This document shows, one piece after another, positions 31,638-45,249 of a DNA stretch of 64,000 nt. Each line of letters starts with the position of its first letter. Positions within the stretch are counted from its first letter, which is position 1. The position numbers and the translations under genes are program-made. The stretch is from Botrytis cinerea B05.10. Its lineage: Eukaryota > Ascomycota > Leotiomycetes > Helotiales > Sclerotiniaceae. The notes beneath the pieces were generated by a model. The model was not told where the DNA came from. It was given only the letters and a program-made list of their open reading frames with translations, and searched no databases. Location: NCBI RefSeq assembly GCF_000143535.2, contig NC_037325.1, forward strand, positions 1 through 64,000, given 5' to 3'.

Positions 31638-32700
31638 TCCCAAATTACTTACAAAACATCTTTTAGTTTTTGTTTAATATATTTTAATTAACTTTTATTA
31701 ATTGTAACATTCAAAAACATTTTAAAAGTGTATATCTTTAAATACTATTAAATATACTTTATAGGATTGAGATTAGAATTATAAAAAGATTAGAGATTGA
31801 CTAAAGGGATATCTTTTTTCTAAAACTAAGTTAGTATTTTATGAATTTGATATATAAAAACATTATTCTATATGAATTGATATTCTTTGTTTAATCTTTT
31901 CTAATAAAAAACTATTTCTTTATTGAGAATTTTAAAGTAAGAATTAATACTATATTTAAATTTCTTATTTTCGAAATCCTTATTTATAATATATAATTTA
32001 TTCCTTTTAATATTACAAAAGTCTATCTATATTATAATCTTCATGTTCTTATATACATTATAAATTTGAATTATATTTTATTTCTATTTCTGATTTAGAA
32101 TATAAAAGATTCATTTTTGATTTTTTTCTTCTCCCTTACTCTACAAAACATTCATTTAATCAAAAAACTAATTCTCATTTCTTTATTATCCACCCTCTAT
32201 AATTTAAATATTAAACTAGTTTTTTAATTAAATATATTTTTATAAATTCAAATCCTTTTTTAACTTTTCAATTAATCAACCCATATATTTTGAGAATCCT
32301 TTTAATAATATTCCTTTTGATTTTAAACTTGCAAATTACAATAATCTCTTAATAAATCGATTTAAACTATAAACATATATATCATATTATTTTATATTCT
32401 TCCTTTTTTATATAAGATTTACTTCTATACTTTTTAAATAGATTTCTTTTATTATTATATAATTCGTTTATTTTAATAATATTGTATATCATTATATAAG
32501 CGATTTTTAAAGCATTTGTTATTTTTATAAATATAATATGTATCAAAACTATTCCTGATATTTTATTTCTATTATATAAATTGAAATACTTTTGAAAGAT
32601 ATTATTATTATTAATTGATTTTAATAGAGTATATATTGATAATATAATTAATAAAATAAATTATTGATATTGAGAAGGTTATATATAAATAAATTTATTT
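31638..32700. other. AT-rich degraded sequence
   Basis: No gene, TIR or LTR recognised in this stretch. Confidence 0.45.
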
Positions 32701-33439
32701 TATGCGTTTTGATTATTATCTATGCATGGTCGCTGTATAATGAATCTATTTACTTACTTCATACTAAAGGTCTCTCTTAATGTTGAACCTTCGTTGTTTT
32801 AAATCTATCAATAGACATTCAGTATAGTAGTCGACATCAAGACATTGTTCAACCTTAATCAAATTTAGTCAGAGTGCTACTGAGAGAAACCTCTTTGGTT
32901 CGCTCTCATAAAATTTTGAATCCCACTTAATTGTTCGAAAAAACTTGAAATAGCACTAGAGATGTGTATACAGTTTTCAAGAAACCAAAAATCATTATCT
33001 TGACGGCCAACAGACAGCCCTGACAAGAGTTCGCAATACGGCTGGATTATTTTCTTCGTCGTAGCCGCAATAGTCTTTCATTGTACCTAGTTTCATGAGG
33101 AAACTATGTACGTTTACGATATGTACCTCCTTTATTCAAAATCAAGGTTTGAGTTACACACTCAGTGAAGGAGATAGAAGATGTCATAGGAACGGGCCAA
33201 TCAGCAGACAAGTTGACTTAGAAAACCTGATCAAATTATATCGGGTATGTTGGATTATCCAGACATCTTTGAGACTATATGGAATTATTCGTTGTTGAAG
33301 TTTCGCCGCTCATATGACCACTGCATCAGCCCACATTCTTATCTCATTCTAAAGTGTAAAATCTGCATATATCAGAACATCAACTTGCCCATAAAAACCA
33401 CATATTACCCTCCCCCTGTGATAGTAGAATCCGCAATTA
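32701..33439. other. Non-RIPped island without a recognised gene
   Basis: Balanced base composition between AT-rich blocks, with short open frames (for example 33095-33298 and 33247-33519) that match nothing I recognise. It may be a fragment of a gene or an intergenic remnant carried between repeats. Confidence 0.35.
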
Positions 33440-34130
33440 ACAAAGTAAACACTTTATTAGTCTTAGAAAATATTCAATATTTTTATAATATATTGAAAAA
33501 AGCATTTTTAAAGTATTGATTAGGAAGCTTTTTCTTTTATAAATAATTAGAAATTTTTATTTTAAAGAAACTTAATGAAATTCTTGAATTCTAACTTAAA
33601 ATGATTAATACTTTATATATATGAATTGAATATAAATATATAGATTAGAATTAAACGAATAATGAATATAAATAATACATTTTATATAATATAATATGAT
33701 AATAAAGTTTTTAATTAAAAAATAAATTGAAAGTGAAATAAGTAAGTGATCCTTTTTAAATTTTCAATTAATACTTTTCGTTTACATTATAGTTCTTATA
33801 CTTGCTTCTTTTCTCCTCCTAATTTTTATATTCGTTTCTCCTCTCCTTCTAGCTCTTATACTTACTTTCCTTTCATTCATTTTTTCTATAATTCTAATAT
33901 TCATTAATTCTAAAATCTCTAAGGCTTTTTAGAACTCTCATTTTCTTTTTTTTTATTAAAAATCAATACTAAACGAATTTCAATCTATATTAATTCTATT
34001 CATTATTAATAAATTAATTATATTATTAATAACAAATTGAATATATCATAAACGTAATATATATATAAAAGTTTGTATGAGGATTTATATTGAATTTCTT
34101 TCCATCGAAAATATTAACTTTACTATTATA
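33440..34130 (+). repeat. Dispersed AT-rich repeat R1, copy 2 (left arm of an inverted pair)
   Basis: Same repeat as 17141-17810. From about 33665 it is also the left arm of a large inverted repeat whose right arm is 34225-34667, around a ~95-bp GC-richer centre. Confidence 0.65.
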
Positions 34131-34224
34131 GGGCTCTTAATTATTAACTAATGCTCTCAGTATCAAAGTATTAAAATTAGGGTGCGCTAAATGATAAAAA
34201 GCGATCAGCAAGCCTTGTAGTGAT

Positions 34225-34667
34225 CAAGTTAATACTTTCAATGAAAAGAAATTCAATATAAATTCCTATATAAATTTTAATATATATATTACATTTATAG
34301 TATATTTCTTTATTAATAATGAAATAGCTTTTTCATTATTAACAAATATTCATTATTTTAAATAAAATTTATTTAGTATTGATTTTTAATAGAAAAAAAG
34401 AAAATGAGAGTTTTGAAGAGTATTAGAGATTTTAGAATTCAAAAGATATTAAAGTTGAAGAAAAGGTGAATAAAAGGAGAGTGAATATAAAAGTTAGAAG
34501 AAGAAGTGGAATGAATATAAGAGTTATAAAATGAATGAAAGATATTAGTTGAAAATTTAAAAGAGAGAGGAAGTAAAGAGTAAATCATTTATTTATTTTA
34601 TTTTCAATTTCTTTTTTAATTAAAAACTTTATTATTATATTATACTATACAAAATATATTATTTATA
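34225..34667 (-). repeat. R1, copy 3 (right arm of the inverted pair)
   Basis: Reverse complement of 33665-34130, starting with GATCAAGTTAATACTTTC and running to AATATATTATTTATA. The outer ~200 bp of the repeat are missing on this side. Confidence 0.65.
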
Positions 34668-37600
34668 TCGGCAAATTACTCTCATACCCCTCAAATGTTA
34701 TTTAATTACTTTCATACCTTAAAATTGAAAAAAAAATTATTCTCATGCCCTTTATATTCTATAACAGAATTTATTATAGATTCTATAATCAAATGAATAG
34801 ATTCTAATCTTTTAAAACTAGATTCTATAATTAAAAATAAAAGTTCTGATATGAAGGAAGTGTGGAAAAAGGACGAAGTTCTTATTATATTATATAGAAG
34901 CTATTTATAAATGCCTGGGGTACTCTGGTGTATTAGTGATTATATATTAAATATTCTTTTCGAGAATTATTCCCTATGTCCTTATAGGAACATTTATATA
35001 ACTAAAGTTAAAAAAGACTAGAATTAAAATTAAGCAAATATAAAACAATCATTTCCTTTATTGACTATTATCTGATTCCTTATTAATTATCACTCTATAG
35101 ATTATAATGCTTTAATAAACTTAATAATTGATTCTTATTATGATTATACTTAGGGAATTGTATTTATATTATGATAACAAATTGATCCTATTTATCAATA
35201 TTATTTTGAAATAGCTGGAAGTTTTATTAGAATTATATTTATTATTGAAAATATGTTTAAAACTATTAAAATTATATTCAACTGTTATCAAACCCTTTAT
35301 TATTTCCAAAATCTATATTACTATTTTCAAAATCTATATTATTCTAATAGTTATTATAGTCTTATTAATAATACAGAATTGGAAATATAAAGTAATAATT
35401 GGGTATCTATATTGGATTCTCAAATATTTGAGATTGAAATAGAGATTACATTTATATAAGATTTATATTATAATCTTGATTGAATCTATTATATTTAATA
35501 TTCGAAATATTCGAAATATTAAATATATTTATATAGAATAATTGACTATTAGATTCTTATTAATTAATATATATTGATACTGATTATATATAAATGAAAT
35601 TCGAAATTTGAATAAATTGAATAAATTGTATTAATTGAATCAGTTAAATGGATTGTATTATTTTAATTAATAAAAGAAGAAATAAAGTTGATATATTATA
35701 TTGAATCGAAATTGGAGGGCTGGGTTAATTAATAAATAAATCATTATAAAATTCCTTATCTCATATATTCGATTCAGTTTTCAGAAATTCTGTAATATCT
35801 ATAGAATCCTTTGATTTATTTATATTTTTCAAAATCTCTTCTATTATATATATTGATATATAATTTGTTATTTTATTAATAACAATTTATTAAATTTCTT
35901 GATTTGTATATTTTATATATTGTTTTATTTTCTAATATTCTTTTTAACTTTAATAATTATTTAATATTAATATTTCTATAATTCCTTTATCCATTTAGAT
36001 TATCTATTAATTAATATAATTATGAAATCTATTATCGAATCAAAAAAACAATACACTATAGAATAATAATTATTAAGAATATTAAATCAGATTTTAGATT
36101 TACGATTCCAGGTTTCGATTCTTTAATTAAATCGATTGAATAATCTTTATACATTTTAATAAACAATTCAAATTCTTTTTTAATAATTATTAAGATTTTC
36201 ATTTTGAATTATTATATCTCTTATATAGAATCTTATATTTCTAGGTTTTATTCTTTGATAATTATTATTTGAAAAAGATAGAAGTTCTTCAATATATTTT
36301 ATTAATAAATTTAAAATATTTCTTTATCCTTGTTAATAAAAAATATAATAAATATAAGAATAAAATATAAAGAATTTGAAATACTATTAATTATAAAACA
36401 GAAATATATATTATTAAATCTATTAAAAAAAATCTTGATTTTTTTAATTTCTAAATATAATTTGATTTTTCGAATTTACATATGATTTTATCAATAATAC
36501 ATAAATCTACAATTATTCACATATACTTAAAAATTATTATTACTCTAATTATATCTTTCAAAAGCTTATTAATAATGTTAACTATTTTAACATCCATTTT
36601 AAATATTTATATAATAATTACAATATAATTTATATTAAATCAGAATCCATCTATTTAATCTTTACAAATAAATTCGTTTTTGATTTTCCCTATATCTCCA
36701 ATCTCTACAATTAACTTCTTAATAATATAACCAATAAACAAAAATACATTTTTATTATTATTATTCCCTATTCTTAATATTTTATTCAATCTTTTAAATA
36801 ATAAGTCTTCAATTATAATATAAGTTCTTATTAATTTAAAAATAAATACTGATACTATTTCTGATTTGAAAATCACTTCTTATTTCTCATTATCAAACCA
36901 ATTAGAAAATTCCAATAATATAATTTCCCTATACTTTCTAATTAAAAAATCTATTTTATTATTACTAATTATCTTATTTATCAATCCTTTTGTTTTTCTT
37001 AAATATTTATATTTTTTTTATTCTACTTTTTCAATCTTTATTATATAATTTATTAAATTAAATGAAATAGAATTATATATGTTAATATAGATATCGATAT
37101 TTATTTAATTAAATATCTTATTCTTTTTAATTCTTTTATATAAAATTTTATATTTCAATATTTTTAATATTTTAATTATTATTATAATAATTACTTTTGA
37201 AATTTTGATTATTGAAACTATAATATCGAAACTTTTATTAATTATATTTTAAATTGAAATCAATGTATTATAAATAAAAAACTTTTTATAGATTTATTAA
37301 GATTTAATAATATTTCGAAATTGAAAGAGTTTGTTATTTTTATTATTGATATTTTTAAAAATAGCTTTTTAATTATTATTATAATATTAAAATTAAAATT
37401 TAAAGAATCTATAAGAATAATTGTTTATATATTAATATTAAGAATTTCGATTTCGGATTGAATTATAAAATTATATTATAATGATTTTGGATTTCATTCT
37501 TTAGAATTCTCAAATAATTATTAATTATCGATTTTCTTAAAAATTTTAATTTGAAATTTAATTTCTATCCTTGAATTTATTATTATAAAATTAAAAAATA

Positions 37601-40600
37601 TTAAAAAGAAATTAAAAAAAAGATTCTTACCTTATTAAATCCATATTGAAATAGATTTATATCAATATAATAATATTTTATTTAAAGAACTTATTTTGAT
37701 TTTTTATTATATTATATTTTCGATTTGTTTTATATTAACTTAAAAAATTATAATTATTTTAAAATTTATTTAAAAGAATATTTATATTCTCATTATTCTT
37801 TTTAAAATAAAAGTAATAAAACATTAAAAAAAGGAGAAATAAATTGAAAAAAGAATTAAATATAAAAAAGATATTTAAATAATTTAAGAAAATTATTATA
37901 TTCGATTTGAAATTATAATTAAAAGAAGTTAATATAATTAATAAAATTAAAATTTTAGATAAAAATAATAACAAAAAAGAAAATAATTTAATATTGAATT
38001 TTAGTACCAATTATATTATTAAAAGTGAATAATGAAAATTACTTTTGAAAGTAATAATAAATTATAAACTTTATAATTTCAAAATTGAATAAAATAATTA
38101 TAAATTATTTATAACAATTTATTAATAATAGGATTCTATTCTTTAAAAGAATAATCTTTATTATATTTAAAAAGAATTAATATAATTTTTAATCTTTTCT
38201 TATAATCTTTAATAAAGAATTATTTATTCCAAGTATTTCCTTATTCTTTATAGTTTATTAAATATTTAATTATTCTTTTATTTATAAATCTTTTTAATTC
38301 ATATAATTATTAGAATTCATTATTACTATCTATTTCAATAGATTCAATATAATGAAATTTAATTCAATTAAAAGGATTCTTATTAATAAAATTGAAATAC
38401 AAATATATAATAAATATAATTCAATAAACCTTTTAATAAAATAGAAAATCAATTTCATATACTAATTTTTTTATATATTTCAAAATCTTAAAAGATTTTA
38501 AATATTATTTCAAAATTTTATAATTCGATTTATTCAATACTTAATAATCTTTATATAATTCAAAATATATATTATTATTAATATTTATTATCAATAAATA
38601 ATATTTTCAATTATAATTCTCCTTTATTATATTAACTATAAAATCAATAACTATCTCAACATCTAAAGATATTTATTATCCTCTTTATTTAGAAAACTCG
38701 AAATTTTATTATTTAAATAAAACCCTAATATTAATTCATTAAACAAAATACCAATAATTACATAAAAAACATTATTCATTATAACCATTAATAAAATAAA
38801 TGAAAAAATCAAATTCTTTTTTAAATAATAATAAATATAATATCTAATAACAATTTTTATTTATTGATTTTTTATTTCGAATTAATTATCCATTTATAAA
38901 TATCAAACTATTAACATAAATAATTTGATTTACAATTTCCAAAATATTTCCTTTCAAAATTCTAATATAAATTTCGAATCCCTATTTAAAATGATATTCT
39001 GAAATATTCCTTAATTATATAATATAAGTATAATATAAATAATATCAATTCAATTTATTATTATATAAATAATGTAATTTAAAATCAAAAATAATTCTTT
39101 TGAAAACTTACAAATCATAATAACCATAAAATCGAAGAATTTATAACCCTTTACTAGTTATAATAATATTGCTTTTACTTCTAATAAATCAATAATAAAA
39201 TCTATAATAATTATATAATATAGCTTAAAATATATTCAAATAAATTATAATTATTTATTAGATTTCTATTGAAATATAAAATTAATTTTATAACTTAAAT
39301 AAAACTTTATATAATTTATAAGATGCTTCATAAATTTAGGAATATAAAATTCCTATAATTCGAATTTGATTTATTCAAAATCTATATAATAATCCTTATT
39401 ATATACTATTTCAAAAATGTTTTTAACTAAATTATCAAATACTATTAATCTTTCTTATTCATTAATAAAACAATACTATAAAAAATCTTTATTAAAATGA
39501 AATAGGATTTTATTGTTAACTAACTGATTCAGAACCGAATCATTTAATATAATTTCTAGCAAGTATAAGATTTTTCAAAAATAAACATTTTTACAATATC
39601 TTTTGATAAATCTTATTTTAATGTTATTAGTTATATAAACTTCCATTATTATTCAAATATTATTTAATTTATTATTCTTTATTACATTTTCCATAAATAT
39701 AATTTATAAGTGGAATAGAGTATTGGGAATAATATTAATTCGATTTAAAATATAATAAATATTGAAATATTATAATCAATCTTTGATTCATTTTTACAAC
39801 ATTTAAAGTTTTAAATGAACTATTTTTATAAATTCCCCATATCATTATATAATTGATGAGAATAATAATTAATGAATTGAATGATTATAATATAATTTTT
39901 AATTATTTATATATATAAATCAAATATATCATTTCAAGTTTTATTAAATAATAATATTTTTCAATTATTCTAAATAATTTTTTAAGAAATAGAATAGATT
40001 GAATACAGTTTATATTATTTTTGAAAAGTTATTAAAAGAAATATAATTCTCTTTCAAATAGAATGTTATAATTTCGAAATCCCATTTTAAAAATCTATCA
40101 ATTTTGATAAATAAACAATAAAAAAGATTTATATAAATAAGAAATCTTTTAGAAAAAAGATGATTTTTAATTAATTAAAATATTTTCATTTCGATTAATA
40201 TAGAATCCCAATATATATATCTACAAAATCCCTTCCTCTTTCTATCTACAACTTTCTACTTTCAATTTTAAATTAATAATTCGATTTTATAATTCTAAAA
40301 GGATTCAATTATCTTTATATAATAGAAAATGAATTATTTAAAATATTCAATTATTTTAAAGAAATATTTGAGACTTTGAAGATTAAATAGGAAAATTAAA
40401 TTTTTTATAATTATTATTTTTTTAATAATTATAGAAAGCTTAAAATTATTGATTTTATATCTAAATAAAATTATTAAAGGGTATATTAAAAAAGATTTTT
40501 TAGATATTAAAATAAAATTTATAATTTTAAACAAAATAAAAATATTGTAGAAATATTATAAATGATTTTCTATTATTTTAAAAAAATAATAATATTATTA

Positions 40601-41250
40601 ATAAAAATATCAATATATTATTCATATAAAAATGATTTTTTATTGAAAACTTTATATATATATATTAAAGAATTTTTAAAATTTATAAATACTATTTTGA
40701 AATGATTTTATTCTCAATAACTTGTTATAATGAATTTTTCTTTATTCTTTTTTCTAATTATAAATTAATAAAAAAAGATTAATATATTAATAATAATAAT
40801 AAAAAATACATTTTTAAGACTTCGATCATATTTAATTATAATAATATCAAATAGATATCTAAGATTCAAACTTTATTGATTAATTATAAATCAATAACCA
40901 TACAATTCTTATACTTATTCTTAATTATATATCAAATTACAAATATTATATATTTAAAAGATATAGATTTTGTAATTTAATTTATATAATCTATTTTATA
41001 TATTTTATTAGATATATTATTAATAATCTCTTTATTTTTTTTATTAATTGAATATTTGTATACTATTATTTTGATAATCTTCCATTTATTAATTAAAATA
41101 ATTAATATTTCTTCCTTATATAATAAATTGATTAATCTATTATCTATTTATATATTCTCAAAATCTTTAATCAATTCTTTAAGATATTTAATAAATTTAT
41201 AATTTTTAAAGTATATATATATATTATTATATATTATTATTTTTATTATA
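34668..41250. other. RIP-degraded AT-rich block
   Basis: Almost wholly AT-rich. 34670-34960 keeps some less-decayed sequence. Open frames here are low-complexity Ile/Leu/Lys/Asn/Phe strings. Much of the right part is probably the continuation of the minus-strand Gypsy-1 element: 40534-40334 on the minus strand reads weakly like an RNase H segment (SLKYF in a suitable context). I could not fix its LTR. No other feature supported. Confidence 0.45.
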
Positions 41251-41588
41251 TGTCACGGAAAAAACCTATATCCCGCGTAATACCACGTGGATCTCACGTG
41301 ACTGTAACTTCGCACACTTCTTGCAAAGTTATATTGATCACTACGATCTCCCTTGTAGACGTATACACTCTTATCAAATTAATCACTAAGAGCTCCGCTC
41401 ATAGTGATCATATCCACAATCTACAAGGAGATCACAACTACCAATTCAGGTGATCCCATCGCCTATTCTAGGTATATATATGAGGCTTGATCCTTCTGAT
41501 CAATCCTCAAGTCAATCTAGCATATTACTACTTATTATTATTATTCCCTACCACAGTGATACCAAGTGACGTAGCTATTCCCGTGATA
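41251..41588. mobile_element. Solo LTR with 5-bp target duplication
   Basis: 338 bp starting TGTCACGG and ending CCGTGATA (CA decayed to TA), so the ends are inverted repeats of each other. TTATA lies directly on both sides (41246-41250 and 41589-41593). No internal domain is attached, so this is a solo LTR left by LTR-LTR recombination. It is far less decayed than its surroundings and contains one copy of the 31-bp palindrome (41303-41333). Confidence 0.88.
41303..41333. repeat. 31-bp palindrome P31, copy 1
   Basis: TGTAACTTCGC, a 9-bp centre, then GCAAAGTTATA. Lies inside the solo LTR. Confidence 0.8.
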
Positions 41589-42559
41589 TTATATTTATTA
41601 ATTTTAATATATTTATAAATATTATTTTAAAAATTATATTTAAAAATTATATTAAATTTCTGGTGGATATTATAGATTTTTAAAAAAATATAGTTTTGAA
41701 ATTTAAAGTTTTGTATTTTTTAAATAATAATATAGCACATTTATACTCTAATAATAATAATACTTATAAATTATATTCCTTGTTTTCGAAATTATATTCC
41801 AAATTATTAGAAATTATCTTTTATAAATTATTTCTAATTAGATATTTTCTATTCTCTTTATAATCTTTAATAATATTTATATATATTTTCATTTGAATAA
41901 TTATCAATAAACTTAAAATATTTATAAATAATATAAAGTTATTATAATTGTCGTAGGTTGAAAGCATATGAATAATAATTATATATATAATATATATATA
42001 TATAAAATGAAAGTATACTAGTGTGAATAATTAATAAACTATATAAACAATGCGATATATAATTTTAATTAAAAAATTATATAAGATTAACTTTCTTATT
42101 TTACAATTTTGAAGAATTAAATCCTTTTTTATATTTATTTGTTTAGAATCAACTTTCTTTATTTAAAGTCCTTTTTCTATTCCAATCATTCTTTAAATAA
42201 AAAATCTAATTTTTTTTTATTTTTTCAAAATAATAATTAAATAATTAATTATTATTTTATCAATTTTATTTAATCGATTTATATAGCATTCAATCTTTCA
42301 TTATTAAATTATAATTCGAATTCATAATAAAAATTACTTTATTTTTATTTGAATATACATATATAAATTAAAAGATATCAATATTATATTATATTATTAT
42401 TTTTATTTATAAAAACAATATTATAAACAATAATAATTAATAATAATATTATAAATATCTAAAATTATATTTTTGAAAAAGTAATCCCTATTTTTAAAAA
42501 AGGAGTAATATTTGATAAGAATTAGCTTTTCTATTATTATTTATTTGAATGTATCAAAT
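41589..42559. other. AT-rich degraded sequence
   Basis: Probably internal Gypsy-1 sequence on the minus strand. A motif at about 42022-42047 ending AATAAACTATAT resembles a decayed ACGTAG-type TIR, but I found neither partner nor TA flank. No gene. Confidence 0.4.
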
Positions 42560-42949
42560 AATTCTTATATTTTAATAATTCATTTAAAACTCTTTTAATC
42601 TTTTCTAAGTAATAAAATTAAAAATATAACAATCCCTAAATAATCCTTAATGAATCTTTTATAAAAATTAATAAATCCTAAAAAGAATTATATTTTCTTA
42701 ATTGTAATTAACTGCTTTTATTCGAATATTACTTTAACCTTGTTTTTATTCATTTTAAGTTTTTGATTTAATATAATGAATCTCAAGAATTCTATTTTTA
42801 TAATATAGAATTCATATTTATTTGATTTATATAATAAATCTATTTTAAATAGATTTTCAAGAATATTATTAATATTTTTAATATATTGAATTTTATTATT
42901 TGAATATATTAGAATATTATTTAAATAGTATATAGAATAAATATTCAAA
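42560..42949 (-). pseudogene. Gypsy-1 reverse transcriptase, C-terminal part
   Basis: Minus-strand translation gives YLNIYSIYYLNNILIYS, the YLDDILIYS catalytic box of Ty3/gypsy reverse transcriptases with Asp changed to Asn, then EFYIIKIEFLRFII (the EFLGFII block). Further left is FLGFINFYKRFIKDY, the start of the connection/RNase H region. It continues in frame from 57404 once the intervening transposon and one TA are ignored. Asp-to-Asn and Trp-to-stop changes are what RIP produces. Confidence 0.9.
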
Positions 42950-43059
42950 TAATGTAGTTTATTAGCATGTGGCCTATATTACTATATGGCCCATTTTCAC
43001 TTTAATTTATATCTTTTTCTTTCAATATGTGTTTTACAAGCTTTTTCTCGGCCCTTCGT

Positions 43060-43112
43060 GGCTAAAAATAACAACGGCCTCGCTAGCGCTCTCCGTAGTT
43101 ATTTTTAACGCC
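43060..43112. repeat. Imperfect hairpin in element E
   Basis: The arm GTGGCTAAAAATAACAACGG and its near inverted partner CCGTAGTTATTTTTAACGCC flank TCGCTAGCGCTC-like sequence. GC-rich and unRIPped in a decayed context. Similar GCTAGCGC palindromes sit in the copia LTR at 60165-60187. Confidence 0.65.
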
Positions 43113-43283
43113 ACTCAAGACCTACACCTACACTCGTGCTACACAGCTTTTAGAACCCTGGAAATAAATAAGATTTATATTCCTATATTCCATTAAAATG
43201 TGAATTTTGAAGCTATTCAGAGATTATAAGTTTTGAAGTGGCGATCTGTACACAAGCTTAAATGGGGTATATTCAACCCCGAA

Positions 43284-43284
43284 C

Positions 43285-43333
<49 letters not shown>
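43284..43333. repeat. (TAA)n microsatellite
   Basis: About sixteen perfect TAA units. Confidence 0.95.
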
Positions 43334-43428
43334 TAGATTTCGCTACCCTCTCACTTCTAACTCATATAAAAACGCCGAAAATATCTTTAAACCCAAATCT
43401 AATAAATCTAATATATAATATCTTTTCC

Positions 43429-43492
43429 AATTCTCTTTCTAATTCTCTTTCTAATTCTCTTTCTAATTCTCTTTCTAATTCTCTTTCTAATT
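43429..43492. repeat. 12-bp minisatellite (AATTCTCTTTCT)
   Basis: Five near-perfect copies, with looser copies recurring at about 43755-43810. Confidence 0.9.
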
Positions 43493-43534
43493 CTTTAAAA
43501 TTTAATTCTTTAAAATCTAATAAATCTTAAATAT

Positions 43535-43760
43535 AATATTAAATCTAAATCTAAATATAAATATAAATCTAAATCTAAATCTAAATTTAAATCTAAATCT
43601 AAATCTAAATCTAAATCTAAATCTAATATTAAATCTAAATCTAAATCTAAATATAAATCTAAATCTAAATCTAAATTTAAATCTAAATCTAAATCTAAAT
43701 CTAAATCTAAATCTAATATTAAATCTAATTCTAAATCTAAATCTAATATTAAATCTAATT
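43535..43760. repeat. AAATCT hexamer array with higher-order period
   Basis: Dozens of AAATCT units interrupted by AAATAT, AAATTT and AATATT variants. The order of variants in about 43560-43631 is repeated in about 43651-43722, so there is a higher-order repeat of roughly 90 bp. The long Arg/Phe-rich frame on the minus strand (44038-43517) is a by-product of this array, not a gene. Confidence 0.85.
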
Positions 43761-44978
43761 CCCTTTCTAATTCCCTTTCTAATTCTCTTTTTAATTCTTT
43801 TTCTAATTCTAATTATAATTTTAAATCTAATTCTCTTTTTAATATTAAATCTAATATTAAATCTAATTTTCTTTCTAGTTCTTTTTTTAATTCTCTTTTT
43901 AATATTAAATCTAATATTAAATCTACTATTAAATCTAATATTAAATCTAATTCCCTTTTTAATTTCCTTTTTAATTCCTTTTTTAAGATTCCTTATCTTT
44001 TTTATTATTTTTTGAATCTTTGAATCAATCAAAAACATTTATTTAATCTTTTAAAAGTTTTAATTCAATATTTCAATTCAATTTTTAAATCAACTATTCC
44101 TTTAGTACACTAAAATTTATTAATAAAAAAATTATATTATTAAAAAACTTTCAATTTATAAAATCCTAAGATTTCTTTTAATCTTATTTTATAAATTCTT
44201 TATTTTTGAATTTGTTAATGATTTATTAATTCTCATTTTGATATTTATATACAGGGTATCTATACTTTTTCTTGATCAATCAGTTTTCAGTTATGAATTG
44301 TGTCTTAAAACCTATATATTAAGAATAAAAAAGAATAGATTTTGAAGCAATGTATTATATAATTACTCAAATCAATCAGAATTATATACAATAATAACTT
44401 TTAACAATACTATAGCTTTTTAACAACTTCACAATAACTTCACTACTATATCTATAGCTACTAATTATAGAATTATAAAAATAATATTATTGAAAAGCTC
44501 TCCTTTGAAGGATTCTGATTACAATATTTAAACTCATTTCATAAATTCATTTATCTCTTTTTGTTGAACCTCAATCTAATGCTACATTATGATGTTCCCG
44601 CACAGACCTTACGTACTTTCTAGACCAATCAGCTTCCAGTTATGAACCGTGTTTTAAATCCTGTATGTTAGGGATTAATAATCTATTATGAATTCGAATA
44701 ATTAAGAAGTCTATATACTTTTTGTTATTGAAGTTATTTAGAAAGATAAAAAACAAAGTATTCGAAAGATTGCTAATATATATAATATTATAGTATAGAA
44801 TTGATGGTTTTATTTTTTGTATAGAATATTGATATAAATTTTATAATTTTTTAGAGTTAAAAGAGGATATTATTATTGAATATATATTTGATATAGATTC
44901 GAAAGGCTTTTTATTTAAATTTAAAAATGTAGAAGATATAATAAATTATATTTTTGAATTGAAAGGTGTGAAGAATAT

Positions 44979-45249
44979 TGTGAGAGTGAAAACACGTGAC
45001 TTCAGGGTCACGTGCTACCAACGTTTAGTATTTATAGCTTCTTTTCTGTAGATCTAAAAATATTATCGAATTTTCTACCTTTTAAAGTTGTTTTCTGAAG
45101 AATTGAATATCTAACTTTTATTATTTTCCTTATCTTGCTATCGCAATGTAGTAATTCATTTTATTTTATTATGTGTAGTTATTTGCTTTATATTTGATAT
45201 ATACAAAGGCTTTTTTTATATAATTATTATTATCTTCTATTCGTTTATA
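44979..45249 (+). repeat. Gypsy-2 5' LTR
   Basis: Starts TGTGAGAGTGAAAACACG and ends GTTTATA (from CA). It keeps the CACGTGAC / GTCACGTG inverted pair at 44993-45015 that is lost in the 3' copy. TATTTATAGC at about 45030 may be a TATA element. Confidence 0.88.

Noticed and set aside
33095..33519. Two short open frames in a non-RIPped island
   Set aside because: No recognisable domain, no intron pattern, and frames overlap; not enough for a gene call.
34668..41250. Many short Ile/Leu/Lys/Asn/Phe frames in AT-rich DNA
   Set aside because: Composition-driven; apart from weak gypsy traces they show no conserved motif.
42020..42047. Lone ACGTAG-type TIR (decayed)
   Set aside because: No partner TIR and no TA flank at the expected place.
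43517..44038. 173-codon Arg/Phe/Ile-rich open frame on the minus strand
   Set aside because: Produced by translating the AAATCT and TTCTCTTT satellite arrays; no protein family and no unique sequence.
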